DNA from: Eurosta solidaginis
Taxonomy: Eukaryota > Arthropoda > Insecta > Diptera > Tephritidae
Length of the DNA: 64,000 nt
Assembly (NCBI RefSeq): GCF_040869045.1
Contig: NC_090319.1
Location: forward strand, 376,479,601 to 376,543,600
Direction: 5' to 3'
The position numbers and the translations under genes are program-made. Shown piece by piece: positions 32,804 through 44,281 of the stretch; the stretch's first letter is position 1, and each line of letters starts with the position of its first letter. The notes below the pieces were generated by a model. The model saw only the letters and a program-made list of their open reading frames with translations. It was not told the origin of the DNA and did no database searches.

Positions 32804-33396
32804 GTACCTGCTGTCATGCAGCAAAGAGTCAGCGCATGCGCGCCTTGGCAACCACGCTACTGTTGCAGCCATAATTTCGAAATAGTAAAAGACTTCGTTT
32901 ATTTGGGAACCAGCATCAACACTAGCAACAACATCAACACTGAAATCCAGCGAAGAATCAATCTTGCCAATAAATGCTACTTTGGACAAGGTAGGCAATT
33001 GAAAAGTAAAGTCCTCTCTCGGCGAACGAAAATCATACTCTACAAGTCACTTATCGTACCCGTCCTGCTATATGAGGCAGAAGCGTGAACCATGACAACA
33101 GCAGATGAAGCGGAAGGGAGTGTTCCAGACAAAAGTTCTTCGAAAGATTTATGGACCTCTACGCGCTGGCGATGGCGAGTACCGAAGAAGATTTAATGAT
33201 GAGCTGTACGAACTATACGCAGACATCAACATAGTCCGCGGCCCCCACTCCGTTGGAAGGACCGGTTGGAAAATGATTTAAACTCCCTTGGTGTGACGAA
33301 TTGGCGCCGGTTGACGGAGCGAAGGAGCCACTGGCGCGCCTTGTTGGACGGCCATAACCGTTTAGACGATTAAGCGCCAATTATGTAAGTAAGTAA
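32804..33396 (+). mobile_element. RTE-like LINE 3' fragment inserted in LINE copy A
   Basis: 593-bp insertion flanked by gtaaaagttgcca (32791-32803, 33397-33409). Coding remnant: KDFVYLGTSINT, EIQRRINLANKCYFG, ILYKSLIVPVLLYEAEA, then in other frames LRKIYGPLRAG, RRRFNDELYELY and TNWRRLTERRSHWRALL. It ends in (TAAG)n. This C-terminal region is typical of RTE-type and related elements. Frameshifts near 33090 and 33260. Confidence 0.75.
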
Positions 33397-33522
33397 GTAA
33401 AAGTTGCCAATGTACATCATGGAATCCTTGAAAACACCCTCAGATAAAAGCTTTTCTCCGTCATATTTATTTTTAAATGCTTTTGTGATATTCATTATAT
33501 CATCTAACACAATAGCTGGGTT

Positions 33523-33915
33523 TTTTTTTCACACGCGTATACGTTTCGTTGGCGCGTGAAAGAAAAACGCCTATCCTCGCTTAGATAATGCTTAGGAGAC
33601 CCATCTAGCGGCTGTGGTTAAATAACTAGCTACAGCAACAGGGTGTACCGAACAGCGGAGACACAACGCTCTGATGGCCATAGGGTATAACATATAGCTT
33701 GATCAGTTGCGATGAATTGTGGACACACATAGAATACTTAGAATTAGTGTAGGGGTGAAACAAAGACACATATTTCAGTTACATCTGAGTATAATGCGTA
33801 TTGAAATTTAGTAGGACAAAATTTATGCGCAGCAATTTCAGAGGTGTATTTAAAGTTTGTCGCTTAGCAGTCCATATAAAGTTTAAGCGTAAACGGATAT
33901 ACGCATGTTAAAAAA
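33523..33915. mobile_element. Candidate MITE inserted in LINE copy A
   Basis: About 390 bp of foreign non-coding sequence between two parts of the LINE that are contiguous in the copy at 50330-50345. Its ends are imperfect inverted repeats: left ttttttcacacgcgtatacgttt and right, read in reverse, ttttttaacatgcgtatatccgttt. A 3-bp repeat (AGC on the minus strand) could be the target duplication, but that is weak. Confidence 0.55.
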
Positions 33916-34007
33916 CACGGCTAATGTCAGTGAAAAGAAATTGTTCTATTGAGATCGAGCGATCAACGTTTAGTTCGGATGTAGTAGGCATTTCTTCGAT
34001 ACTATCA

Positions 34008-35230
34008 CTAATTTCGACTATGTACAAAAAAATTGTTTAGGGCATTAGCTATATGGTACTCATTATCGAGGCATTCGCCATGTGTTACTATCTTAGTGAT
34101 ATGTTTTTTGTAATCTGTAAGCTCTGCGAGGTCTTTCAGACACTCCCACATCCGCTTCATGTTTCCGTTATTGCTGTGAACTCTGCCGTCCATATACATC
34201 TTCTTCTTATACATAATAGTACTTTTGTATATTTTCTTTAATACATTGTATCCTGATTCTGTGGCAATATTATATAGCTCAAGTTTTTTTTTATGGAGAG
34301 CTGTAAGCTCACGGTCATACCACTTATTTCTCAGTTGTATTTTTGTTCTCTTCACATATGTCAGTGCTTGCATTACTTCAGTAAGAATATTGTTCAGGGA
34401 TGTAGTTTTATTTTCTACTCCCGCGTTACGCATAAAGCTAAAATCGCATGTTCTTAGCTTATTTAAAAGGTTTTCGGAACTATAGTATTCCCATGAGGCA
34501 AAAGTAGAGTAACTTCTCAGTTTGCAAAACTTTGTTGTTGGCACTTTGAAATTAATTGTTTCATGATCCCAAATTCTATATTCAACATTATTTTCCGACC
34601 TAACTTGATCATTATTACTAAAGAGCAAGTCAATTTTGGTAGACGAGTTCTCTGTTATTCTCGTATTGAAATTAATTCTTTAAATCATTGCCCTTTGTGC
34701 GGACAAACTTAATAGGTTTTCGAGTATGTTGACGATACATTCATATTGATGTTAAAATCTCCAAGTATGATATTATTGTCTGATTCCTAGAGGTTTTCAG
34801 TTAGGATTTCATCTAAAAACGTAATAAAGTCGGCGTCACTGCTACTCGGTGAGTGATAAAGTACTCCAATTTGCCATTTTAATGCACATTTTTTTATTTT
34901 TATAATAATGCACCATATATTCATGTTAATGGCTATATTGCAGACTATACTAAGCTCTAAATTTTCATGAACATACATCAAAACACCACCCGTATGTCTA
35001 CTATGGGAATTGCAACGAATACGTTTGTATGTCGGAATATTTAATTCGGTATCCATTATAAGATCAGTTGTGCATGTTTCTGCGCATAGTACAATGTTTG
35101 GTTTTCTTATTTCGACAAGCCTCTCCAGTTCAGCTTTGTTTGCTGTTATACTACAAATATTGAGATTTATACATTCTAAGCTATGCATCCCACTACTTCG
35201 ATTTTTGTACTTTTTATATTTTGGTTGCTA
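34008..35230 (-). pseudogene. CR1/Daphne-like LINE copy A, ORF1 stop and endonuclease of ORF2
   Basis: From the UAG at 35230-35228 the same frame continues into ORF2: INLNICSITANKAELERL, VLCAETC, SHSRHTGGVLMYV, IGVLYHSPSSSDADF. Then a break near 34790 (stop and shift), and further on the D/H-rich DHETINF and the EN C-terminal linker (RNKWYDRELTAL). The match to copy B at 49052-49900 is close. Upstream, 35500-35231 encodes a Cys-rich ORF1 C-terminus (CINC...CRVYQQKL). Confidence 0.78.
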
Positions 35231-35578
35231 ATAAACAATCTTTTTTTTAATTGCGGATAATTTTTGCTGATATACACGACATGCTCTATCCATAGTATCG
35301 TGGTTGTCATCAAGCCCAAGATTCAGTTCCTTATTTGTCCTCTTACAGTTGATACATTTCCTGACTGGTTCCTTATGTTTGTGTTACCGATTATTGAAAT
35401 ATTTAAGGCCAAATTACATGTGCGACAGTTTTGCCTGCAACGCTGCTATGCAGAACATATCACATTTAGTTTGATTCACAATGGCTTCTTCTTGATTGCT
35501 ATGTAAACGCACGTGCAGTTACATTTACCTGGCAGCTCTATGCAGTGACTTGTGTCAAAAATTTATATAAGAATATAA

Positions 35579-36169
35579 CAGGCATGCTTAACCAACGAAC
35601 CGATATCATTTCGTTACGATAATTAACGTTAATAAACGAAACAAAGTCATTTCGTTTCGTTTATTAACGTTAAGAACGTCAAATTAACGAAATGATGTCG
35701 TTTCGTTTTCTGCCATATCAAAACGAAATCAAATCGTTTATGTTGATTATTAATTTCAAACTATGCTGGCAAAGCTGATTGATGGCGGAGTCATTAAAGG
35801 TGAAAGCATTAGCCAAGCTGATTGCAACTTTTCTCATGAATTTTGACAGTACGAACATTTCTCAGAGTATTTTTGACATTACCATCAACGAATTACACAA
35901 ACAAATTACATGGAGTTTGTGTGTGTATGTGCGCTCGTTGTTACCACCTTACGGCTTCACCATGGCTATAGCATTGCCAGCACAATTCAAACATAAAGTA
36001 TCACGTTTTTGTTAACGTTTTTAACGTTAACGAAAGCTTTTCGTTTCGGTTAAAAACGAGATACAATTTACCTTGATAATATCTTTATCGATAATATTTC
36101 GAAGTGTTTCAACGGAAACGGTGGAAATTTTTTGATAAACGATTAGCTTAACGTTAAGGTGCATCCCTG
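35579..36169. mobile_element. hAT-type MITE with 8-bp target duplication
   Basis: 591-bp element flanked by a perfect 8-bp duplication gaatataa (35571-35578 and 36170-36177), the length expected for hAT. Ends are imperfect inverted repeats, CAGGCATGC and CAGGGATGC. The flanks are rich in aacgtta/taacgtt palindromes and cgtttcgtt motifs facing each other. It has no transposase; the 78-codon ORF at 35779 has no known domain. Confidence 0.85.
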
Positions 36170-36177
36170 GAATATAA

Positions 36178-36761
36178 ATTGGTTTTCAAAAGAACTTAAT
36201 ATTGAATTTGTTAGTCCAAAATCAATGTTGATTAATTTTGTACGCAATTGATACTGTTTTAGACTCGCGTTTTATCCACAATGCCGGAAAACTCACTGGG
36301 TTATGGTTTACCTTCGTTGTGTTTTATAATTATGAACAAAACCCCCATCATAATTCCAATTTTCGTATTCCCAAAAATTTTCAGAAATCCCAACAAGGCG
36401 CAAATCAAACAGGTCAAAATACGTACTAATCCAATTTCATGACAAGAAGTTTGTGTTTGGTATTTACATTCTAATAGCTAAAAATTTATTTGCAATAATC
36501 GTCCTTATCGCGAAGTTCACGCGGAAAAATATTCGCCTTCACTTCTTTTGCTCGGGTGAACCTTTTCCGCCTATCGGCAATTTCGGGCGAACAAAAGTTC
36601 ACTTCGAAACAGCTGATGCTCTATTGCGAATTGGCAGTGAACAAATAACAATTGTGTAAATTTTGTAACCAAGCATATATTTCCTTAAAATACAACAAAA
36701 ATATAAATAAAAAATTTATAAAATAATATACAAGATTTATGTTACCGATCAGTTTGTTTGG
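36178..36761. other. Non-coding with ends related to 46880-47090 in inverse orientation
   Basis: No gene. Around 36500-36620 lie motifs ccttatcgcgaa, ggtgaac and cgggcgaacaaa, which recur in inverted orientation near 46930-47090. See the finding on the extended inverted region. Confidence 0.45.
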
Positions 36762-36957
36762 CATGCAAATTTTTAATTTTTATAAGCTTTTCTGATCTAA
36801 TTGTTGATAGTGCGAATAAAAGAGACTTATTCCACCTTTTAACTCAACGTTTCGCCAAATTTCCTTGGCATCGTCAGGAGTTAAGATATCTATATTTATT
36901 TAATAAAAGAAAGCGAACATTACAATAAGTTTTGTATATTTTTTTAACATACATATA

Positions 36958-37409
36958 AGTTAAGGAGCCCAAGGACTAGGGCTCCAAAAAGTTAAAGTTG
37001 GGGGCCGCCCCGCGGCCCCATTGCAACCTGAAAAGATCCAAATAAAAATAGGTTTTTCCGCTTAACAATATTTACCATTTATTTCCGTTCAATGTCAAAA
37101 ACATACTGACTTTATCATTAACTTAAACTAAGCTCTAAGCTTCTACATTAATCTAAGTGATTTCATAATTGCTGACACTGCACTTCCCACGATTGGCCAA
37201 AATAATATTTTATCGCTTGCGTGGCGAATCACACGGCTTGCATTTTGTCCGCATATCATATCGCTTACGCTGCAGTTCCCATGGATTGCATTTTGTCTGC
37301 TTACGCAATATGATATCGGATCAATTACCTACGTTGGCTTTGCTTGTGTTTGTTGAAGTGTGGTGTCAGCACATTCTTACAAGTAAGTGTGTCTGCCCCC
37401 TTCTTAAGT
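36958..37409 (-). repeat. 3' LTR of the provirus
   Basis: 452 bp; about 99% like the LTR at 45604-46052. Starts agttaagg and ends cttaagt on the plus strand. Differs by a 3-bp cgc insertion in the GC-rich patch near 37009 and a few single bases. The 113-codon ORF over it is not a gene. Confidence 0.92.
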
Positions 37410-37410
37410 A

Positions 37411-37423
37411 CCCCCCCTTTAAA
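37411..37423 (-). other. Polypurine tract
   Basis: Directly inside the 3' LTR; on the minus strand it reads TTTAAAGGGGGGG. It is the usual primer site for plus-strand synthesis. Confidence 0.75.
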
Positions 37424-37628
37424 CATCTGCGTCCCGCAGATGAGCTCCTTTTTCAGAAGGATCATTTGCATGGCTTGGCTGGTCCTGATCTGTGGTCTGA
37501 TTTAGTCTAGGAAAGTTGATTGTAGTAGTGAGTTTTCTCCAGATAATGTAGCATACGGCTGCTAGAATGGCCAAGGCAAGAGCGTCAAAAATTAGCGAAA
37601 AGTGAAAATTATTGCCAAGTTGTTTAAG

Positions 37629-38894
37629 CTAATTAATATTTTCCATGCTCAGGCCGTGAATGTAGTTAAGGTTCAGTTTTAGTCCTTCGCTCGTGATGTT
37701 TACCAAGGGCGGTGGCAGGGCCTGCACTGTGCGTACTGATCTGCTGGTGAATGTTTGATTTCCCACCGTGACTGTTTCGTTGTTCAAAATAATGACGTAC
37801 GTTCCATTTAGGGTTGTGGAGTAGTTCTTCCCTTGTAATAGCCCTTCAAAGTTTGTAACAAATATTGTTGAGTCTGTGATCATCTCGACGGTTTTGGTGT
37901 TGTCTGGTTCAAAGCGGCATTTGGCATCGCCACCTTTAACTAGCCTAGCTAGGCACCCGTTTTCCCGTAGTTTAGTCAGGGATTTGGGAGAGCAAATTGT
38001 TGTGTTGCTGATCGAAGGGCAATTCTCGTTCACCCCGAACGTTTCAACTTCGTTTATTAGCTTTTTTTTATAGCTGAGGTCAACGTGTTGTCCTTTTATA
38101 ACAGCGGCCCGTGTTATTCGGTAGCCATCTGGTTTTACCTTTGGCATTGAGAGTACGTACAAAAGTGTGCTACCGTTTGAATACACGGAGGCCGACCCGT
38201 ACTCTATGGCTTCAATGGTGTTCTGATATGGTAGGGAATCTTCCTCCATTATGAGCCTTTCAATCTCGTCTCGATCAAGAAGATTTGTGTTGATTACGCC
38301 AGATTTCGCCATTTGGCACGCTTGGACGACTTCTGACACCTGTTCCTTCAAGATAAGGACTTTGCTTAGGTCAAGAAGTTCGATATTCTCCTCGCTAATG
38401 TTTTTGCTTATAGCGTTAATGTGGAGCATCGCTTCGTTTGCTTTCTCGATTGCCTCGCGGATACCGTTGAATAGTTTTTCGTTGACCCGGTACTGGTGAT
38501 TGTTGTTTATTATCACGTCATTCATGCTTCGAAGAATATAGTCCCAATCCGCTGCATCTGGAGACCCAGCTATCCACTTCCATGCTGAACCAATCCAGTC
38601 AATGGAACGTACCCTTCGTGATTTGCTTATTAGTAGTTCGTCGAGACGCAGCTTAGTTTGATTTAGGTGGAATTGTAGCACAGTCCGCACAGCCCTGCTT
38701 GTAATATCGTGCTCTGTTGACTCCATCAATTTGACCAAAGCCGTGTTGAAGTAGTTTAGGTCGACCACATAGACTAAACTGAAGTGTCCGTTCAGGATCC
38801 AACCACGCCCGTGCTCAATAGTTACCAGTGGGGAGCCATAATTGTAGATGTTGAGGCCGTACACGCCAGATATTAAAAATAAACTGTGTTCCAT
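37629..38894 (-). pseudogene. env: Errantivirus env-like gene, cut short before the membrane anchor
   Basis: 421 codons. Insect errantivirus envelope (F-like) protein: a basic cleavage-like site (SKSRRVR, about residues 88-94) followed by a hydrophobic segment typical of the fusion-peptide region, N-glycosylation sites (NGT, NQT, NIS) and a Cys-containing ectodomain. The frame ends at a stop at 37629; a hydrophobic segment that looks like the transmembrane anchor lies just beyond it in the same frame. So this copy would lack the anchor. The N-terminal signal is short and unclear; env in this group is made from a spliced RNA, so the start is uncertain. Confidence 0.8.
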
Positions 38895-39848
38895 TATGGA
38901 GAGAAAAAAAACTCATTAGTGTTGGTAAGATTAGTATTGACTATTTTTTGTTTTTAGGCACTTTTATTATTTATCCCAGGGACGGTGAACTAATAATAAA
39001 TGGTTACATAATGTAAATCTTGTTTTCTTTTGTATTTTTTCCTTTTATTATTATTATTTAAAGAACGTTCTATTGTATAATAAAAAAATCTTTCCACACT
39101 AAGGGAAGAGTTAAAAAATTAAATTTTTTGTGTGCTTTTTTGAATTTTATTATTTTATTTATGTGTTTTTTGTTGCGTTTAAATGTATTCCTCTATCCTA
39201 CCACCGTCCCCGGCTACCCATCGTGGTACTTGGAAGGTCCACAGGATCCGAGAGCATGGATATGAAAGGGAGGTAGTTTGTAATTCTTTATTTTTGTTTG
39301 AAAGGTAGCGTTAAAGGCTACTACCCTTGGATCCTGCCGCCTTACAAAACCTCGTGGTAAAGAAGCTGAGAAAAGAGGATAATATTTCTAAGAATTACTG
39401 AAATGTTTCCTCTTTACCCCCTTCTTTAAATTTATTTTATTTTATTTTATTTTTTATTTTGCCTCTTTTATTAAGCGTGTAATTAATATTCTTGTGGGCA
39501 GATATTGCTTCATTAAAAATTTTTTAAACGAAAAATCGTTTCCTCTGTTTTTTTGTATTTTTTTGTTGTTTTTTTTTTTTGTTTTTTGCAATATTTTATG
39601 TTGCCTCTTTAATCGCTTATGTGGTTTGTTATAGAAAAGATCTTTGATCTTGAAATTGACGCCTTTTTGGCGTCGTCTGTGCTATAGAATTTCAAATCTT
39701 TGGGTCCCTTATTGCGACATCTTTTTGTTGTTGACTTCCCGTGGTGACCTTATTATCTTTTTTTTTTGTTTTTTTTTTTTTTTACCTTATGTTGGCGTAT
39801 TTTTTATCTGCGCTTTATGAAGCCTTTTGCCCGTGTCTGTGAGCAATG

Positions 39849-40816
39849 TCACTGTATTGTCTTTACCAACCGTTTCCTTTTTGTAAAGTGCCTTTTGTTT
39901 GATTTTATCTGTTTATCCCTGACGTAAATCTCATCTCCTGACCTAAATTCCTTAGCTCTTTCCCTTTTTTTATTCAATCGGAGATTTCTTAACTCCTGGC
40001 TTCTCTTGATTTGTTCCCTAATCTCCTTGTGGACCCTACTTTTGAAGTTGGTTACGCCTTGGTAGTTAATTCTTTCGGTTCTCTTGAAAAATATGTCGCT
40101 AGGCTTCCTCTTCGTTACAGAGTGTATTGTTGTGTTGTAACGATCGACAGCAATATACACCAATTCATTTGGTCTAGCGTTATTTATTTCTTTCCGGAGG
40201 CACCGATAAATCTCAATAATGGTAGAGTGGAATTTCTCGATCTGGCCGTTTACTTCACTTCTTTGAATTGGAGTCTGATATAGTTCGATTCCCAAACCTC
40301 TTATGTAGTTACATACCAATGGAGTCATAAATCCCCTCTCATTGTCGGTGACTATCATTTTAGGAGTTGTGAAATAGTGCATTACTTTGGCTAGCTTAGC
40401 GCGGAGAGTGACGGATGCTTTATTTTTAATGTGAAAAAGCTTGGCAAATTTTGAAAATTTGTCTATGCAAGATAAAAATTTCTCCCCTTGAATTTCAAAA
40501 ATGTCCACATGCACTATTTCGCATGGATATTTTGGCACTGGAGTCTCTTTTATCGGTGGTACTGCCGGATGCCTATCATACTTGTTAGCAAGGCAGTTTT
40601 CACAGTTAGAAGTGAAATTTTTTATCTTACTAGCCATTTTGGGAAAATAATACCTTTCCAAGATTTGTTCCCTATTTTCTTTTGAGTTTCTATGGCTTTT
40701 GTCTCTATTATACCGCAAATCCTATCCTCGTTGGCCACATCCTCGACCACCCTCTGAGTTATCCTAATTTTGTATAAAAGGAAATGTTCTATATATACTT
40801 CTTGTAGGAGTTGCAA
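39849..40816 (-). pseudogene. Provirus pol: integrase
   Basis: The first part (40816 to about 40700) has the start of the HHCC zinc domain in one frame; the rest is in 40718-39849 with NCENCLANK (CxxC). The catalytic triad residues are visible: D in HVDIF, D in VTDNERGF and E in GQIEKFHST. The C-terminal tail is basic. A frameshift near 40700 separates the two parts. Confidence 0.85.
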
Positions 40817-42968
40817 CTAACTTTCTGGAATCTTTATTCCATTTATGAATGCTGGGTTTAGGCGTTCCTTCAAGGCTTCGGTTAACCTGGCCTTTTCAAT
40901 TATATCTAGTCTCACATAATGACGAGTGAATCCTGGATGTGGGTTTTCAACACAAGTCATTGCATTCCCCTCCGTAAAAATTATTTGGTTTCGGAAAACG
41001 TTCAAATGGGCTTCAACGTGTGGAATAAGGTCCGAAGAGTCCTGTTCAGCACTGTGAGCTGTCCCCTCGTCACTTCTAGCTTCTGTTGGTGCATCGTTGG
41101 GTTCCGACGGTGCTGTCAAATGGTTTGCCTGGCATGGAATTCTGGAGAGAGCATCCGCCACGACATTCGATTTACCAGGAGTGTAAATCAATTCTTATAC
41201 TCTTCTATTCTAGCCTTCCACCTCTTCAACTTGGCGTTATAGTTTCGACTTCCTAACGCAAAAGTGAGAGGCTGGGGGCCATGAAAATTCTAACTTTTTT
41301 CGCCCCATAGAGGTAGGATCTCAAGTTGTCTAGAGCCCAAACTATAGCCAACATTTCCTTCTCGTTTGTGGCATAGTTTTCCTCTGTTCTGCTTAAAGAT
41401 CTTGAGATGTAGGCGATGGGTCGATCTTTCCCTGTTTCTCCTTGGGATAGCACCCCACCAATGGCATAGTTTGAGGCGTCGGTAGTAAGGTTTAACGGTT
41501 TTTCGAAATCTGGAAATGCGAGAATATCTGAGGAAACGAGTAGTTTTTTTAGAGTATCGAAGGCCTGAGGGGCCTCGGAATTCATTTTGATACGCACTCT
41601 TCTAGATTGGTTTGCCTTGACCTGCGAATTCTCACCGCGTGTGAGATTGGTCAAGGGTTTAGCAACCTTAGCGTAATCTCGAATGAACTTTCGGTAATAC
41701 GACGTCATTCCCAAAAAGCTTTTTAGTTCCTTAAGCGTTTCTGGGGGTGAGAGGTTCTCTATAGCTTGGACCTTTGAAGGATCTGCGTTCATTCCATCTG
41801 ATGTTATTACATATCCCAGAAATTCTACTTCCGTTCTCATAAACTTAGTTTTTTCCAAATTCACTCTCAAATTAGCATCCGCAAGCCGTTTAAACACTAT
41901 CTTTAAATTTACTAAATGTTCGTCGGTACTTCTTCCAAAGACAATAATGTCGTCGATATACACGTAGCATATCCTCCCTATATACTCTTTAAGAACGTCA
42001 TCAATCATTCGCTGGAATATAGCCGGAGCGTTTTTTAACCCAAAACGTAATCTCAGAAATTCGTACTTTCCATTCATTGTTGAAAACGCTGTTTTGGGTA
42101 TATCTGTTTCTTTCATTGTGATTTGGTGAAAGCCTGAGGTCAGATCTATAGTTGTGAAATATTTTGCGTTCCCTAAACTGGCCAGCGTTGCATTAATATC
42201 TGGGATAGGATAGGCGTCTGGCACGGTGACTGCATTCAGACGTTTGAAGTCCACTACCATTCTATACTGCTTTTCACCAGAGGGTTTGGGTTTTTTCGGA
42301 ACTACCCAAATAGGAGAATTGTACAGGCTTTTGGATGGTCGTATAATTCCTTCTTCAAGCAACTCAGTAATTTGTTTTTCTACCTCTTCCCTCATGTTTG
42401 CAGGATATGGGTAACTTTTCGTGTATATGGGCTCATTCGTGGTAGTCTTTATCTCAGCTCGAACTGTGGTTTTAATATTTGATTTGATGTTAAGTGGACC
42501 GAACAAATGAGAATACTTTTCTATCATGGTTTTTAGGCTTGGGAGAATTGCGTCGGGTATATCGTCAGTTTCGAAAAAATTTAGGTTCCTACGACATTGT
42601 TTTTGAGCGGAATTCTTATATTGGGATCTATTGTAAGGACATGTTTTTTCCTGTCTATGACGGCACCCAGTTCTTTGAGGGTGTCATCGCCTATTATCCC
42701 ATCAAACGAGCTTAAACCAGGAAGTGCGTAAAAGGTCACCATAGCTTCGTTACCAGCATTTTGGAAAAATCTCCCACTGATTTTTTTGTTTATTACTACA
42801 GGTCCTGCTACGGTGGTTACTGAGAAAGGTGGATTGACTGGGATTAGTTGCCAATTCAGGTCTAATAAAATTTGTATTTGCCCCTGTGTCAACTAAGAAC
42901 TTTAGGGCTACTTTATTTGGTGTCAAACAAGTGAGATAGGGTATACTGGATTGCGCGGTAGTCCTCAT
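40817..42968 (-). pseudogene. Provirus pol: protease, reverse transcriptase, RNase H
   Basis: Protease at about 42960-42600 with the active-site motif VDTGAN and a FDGIIGDDTL segment, split by a frameshift near 42790. RT in the open frame 42527-41253: WVVPKKP, YRMVVDFKRLN, IDLTSGFHQI, the catalytic YIDD (YVYIDDIIVF) and FLGYVITSDG, then RNase H starting TDASNYAIGGVLSQ and ENYATNEKEMLAIVW. After another frameshift near 41250, the end of RNase H/connection (GKSNVVADALSR) lies in 41191-40817. Shifts at about 42790, 42580 and 41250 make it non-functional. Confidence 0.88.
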
Positions 42969-44281
42969 ATGAAATAGGCTGGTGGCCCGTCCGCCATAAA
43001 ATTTACCTGCTGGAAGTTGTCTTCTGTCGATTCAGCATACGTCGAAGGTCCGCTTTCTACATCTGCGCTGTTGGCTTCCATGTTGTAGAGCCTCTGCTGT
43101 TTGGGCATCTTTTCAATCGATGATGCAGGTCCCCTTTTGAAGGCGTTGTTATTCGTCGGTCGGTTCATGTAGTTCACCTGTCTGGTTTGAACACTGTTGT
43201 CGACATCCATTCTTTCCGCAGGTTTTGGGGCTGCGGGTCTAGCAGGAGGTGCGGTGTTCGTCCCTTGATTGCCTTGGAATCTGTTGTAGGATGACCGGCC
43301 ATTCCCTTGAGTATTGTTCCGATTCGTCCAGTTGTATGTAGACCGTGATCGAGGAGGTAACGGTGGTCTCTGAGTAACTTGCGACAGGGTATTGGTGGGG
43401 ACAACTACTCTATTTGGAGTGTTTGCATGGACTATTGTGTTCCTTAACGTTAGGTTCTGGATGTCAAGGCAGGCCGTGTACCCTTCTGGCAGTGTTTTTG
43501 GCTTCTGCACTATAAGCATACGTGACAATTCTGGACTGAGGCCCCGTATGAAAACATCGAGTGCCCTGTTACGGTACGTTTCCACAAGGACCGACACGGT
43601 TTCCTGGCTATAGTCATCGCACTTGGTTTTGTTCACTATTAGAGACAACTGATGATTGACCGTTGCGTAGAAATCATCTAGTTTTGAACCTCTCTGAGCT
43701 AGCTGATTCAGTTGGTGCTCTAAAGTCCTAATGTCCCTTTTGTCTGCGTAATGCAGCGATAATACCCTTTTTATTTCTACCCAATCGCTATCGAAAACAT
43801 TATACGCTACCAGTGCTGCATCGGTAAAGCCACGGATTTTCTGCCTAATATGTTGCAGGATGGCACGATACAGGGGCCTTTCCTTGATGATATCGTAGTC
43901 CGACAGAATTCCTTCAACGCTGTGAACCCAAGAGATGTATTGAGAAGGGCTGCCTTCAAAAACTTGCAGCTCCTTCACGCAGTCGGGGAGTCTGCCAACA
44001 TCCTTTAGGTCTTGCTCCGACAGTGGTGTTCTCACCGCTGCCAATACCCCCTGTGGCTGCGTTTTTACGCCACCCTGTTCTACTCTTCCCAATCGCTCAT
44101 CGATTCTGGCAAGATTTTGTTCTAAACTCGCGTTATTGCATTCAATTTTCCCTAGCCTAGAGTTCAGGGCAACACCGTTGCTTTCTATACCCCCAAGGCG
44201 TGTCTCAAGCCGCCTAATTTGCTCGAGGAGAGCATTAATGCCCCCATTAAGTTCATTAACTTTCGTGGCTAAAGCGTCCAT
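42965..44281 (-). CDS. gag: Provirus gag
   Basis: 438 codons, intact. The N-terminus is a heptad-rich coiled coil (LNGGINALLEQIRRLETRLGGIE and following, residues about 5-75), then a capsid-like region with conserved-looking VHSVEGILSDY and REPLYRAIL-type sequence, and a Pro/Arg/Asn-rich basic C-terminus without CCHC knuckle. This fits errantivirus Gag. The ATG at 44281 follows the long leader, and pol follows in a different frame, overlapping at 42968-42965. Confidence 0.82.
   Translation of the reverse strand: MDALATKVNELNGGINALLEQIRRLETRLGGIESNGVALNSRLGKIECNNASLEQNLARIDERLGRVEQGGVKTQPQGVLAAVRTPLSEQDLKDVGRLPDCVKELQVFEGSPSQYISWVHSVEGILSDYDIIKERPLYRAILQHIRQKIRGFTDAALVAYNVFDSDWVEIKRVLSLHYADKRDIRTLEHQLNQLAQRGSKLDDFYATVNHQLSLIVNKTKCDDYSQETVSVLVETYRNRALDVFIRGLSPELSRMLIVQKPKTLPEGYTACLDIQNLTLRNTIVHANTPNRVVVPTNTLSQVTQRPPLPPRSRSTYNWTNRNNTQGNGRSSYNRFQGNQGTNTAPPARPAAPKPAERMDVDNSVQTRQVNYMNRPTNNNAFKRGPASSIEKMPKQQRLYNMEANSADVESGPSTYAESTEDNFQQVNFMADGPPAYFI

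Larger units (their letters stand above)
31285..35520 (-). mobile_element. CR1/Daphne-like LINE, copy A, interrupted by an RTE fragment and a MITE
   Basis: Minus-strand order: ORF1 C-terminal zinc-knuckle part (about 35520-35231), UAG, ORF2 endonuclease (35227 to about 34010), linker, insertion at 33915-33523, linker, insertion at 33396-32804, RT (about 32760-31388) and an A-rich TAAA-type tail near 31285-31320. It is the same group as the element at 48579-52590. Removing the RTE insert restores a smooth match between the two copies (DSMMYIGNFYKDIIN versus DSVSYMGHFYADIIN). Confidence 0.8.

Noticed and set aside
37169..37510. 113-codon ORF, with a near copy at 45812-46075
   Set aside because: Lies in the two LTRs; its duplication is due to the LTRs, and it runs antisense to the provirus.
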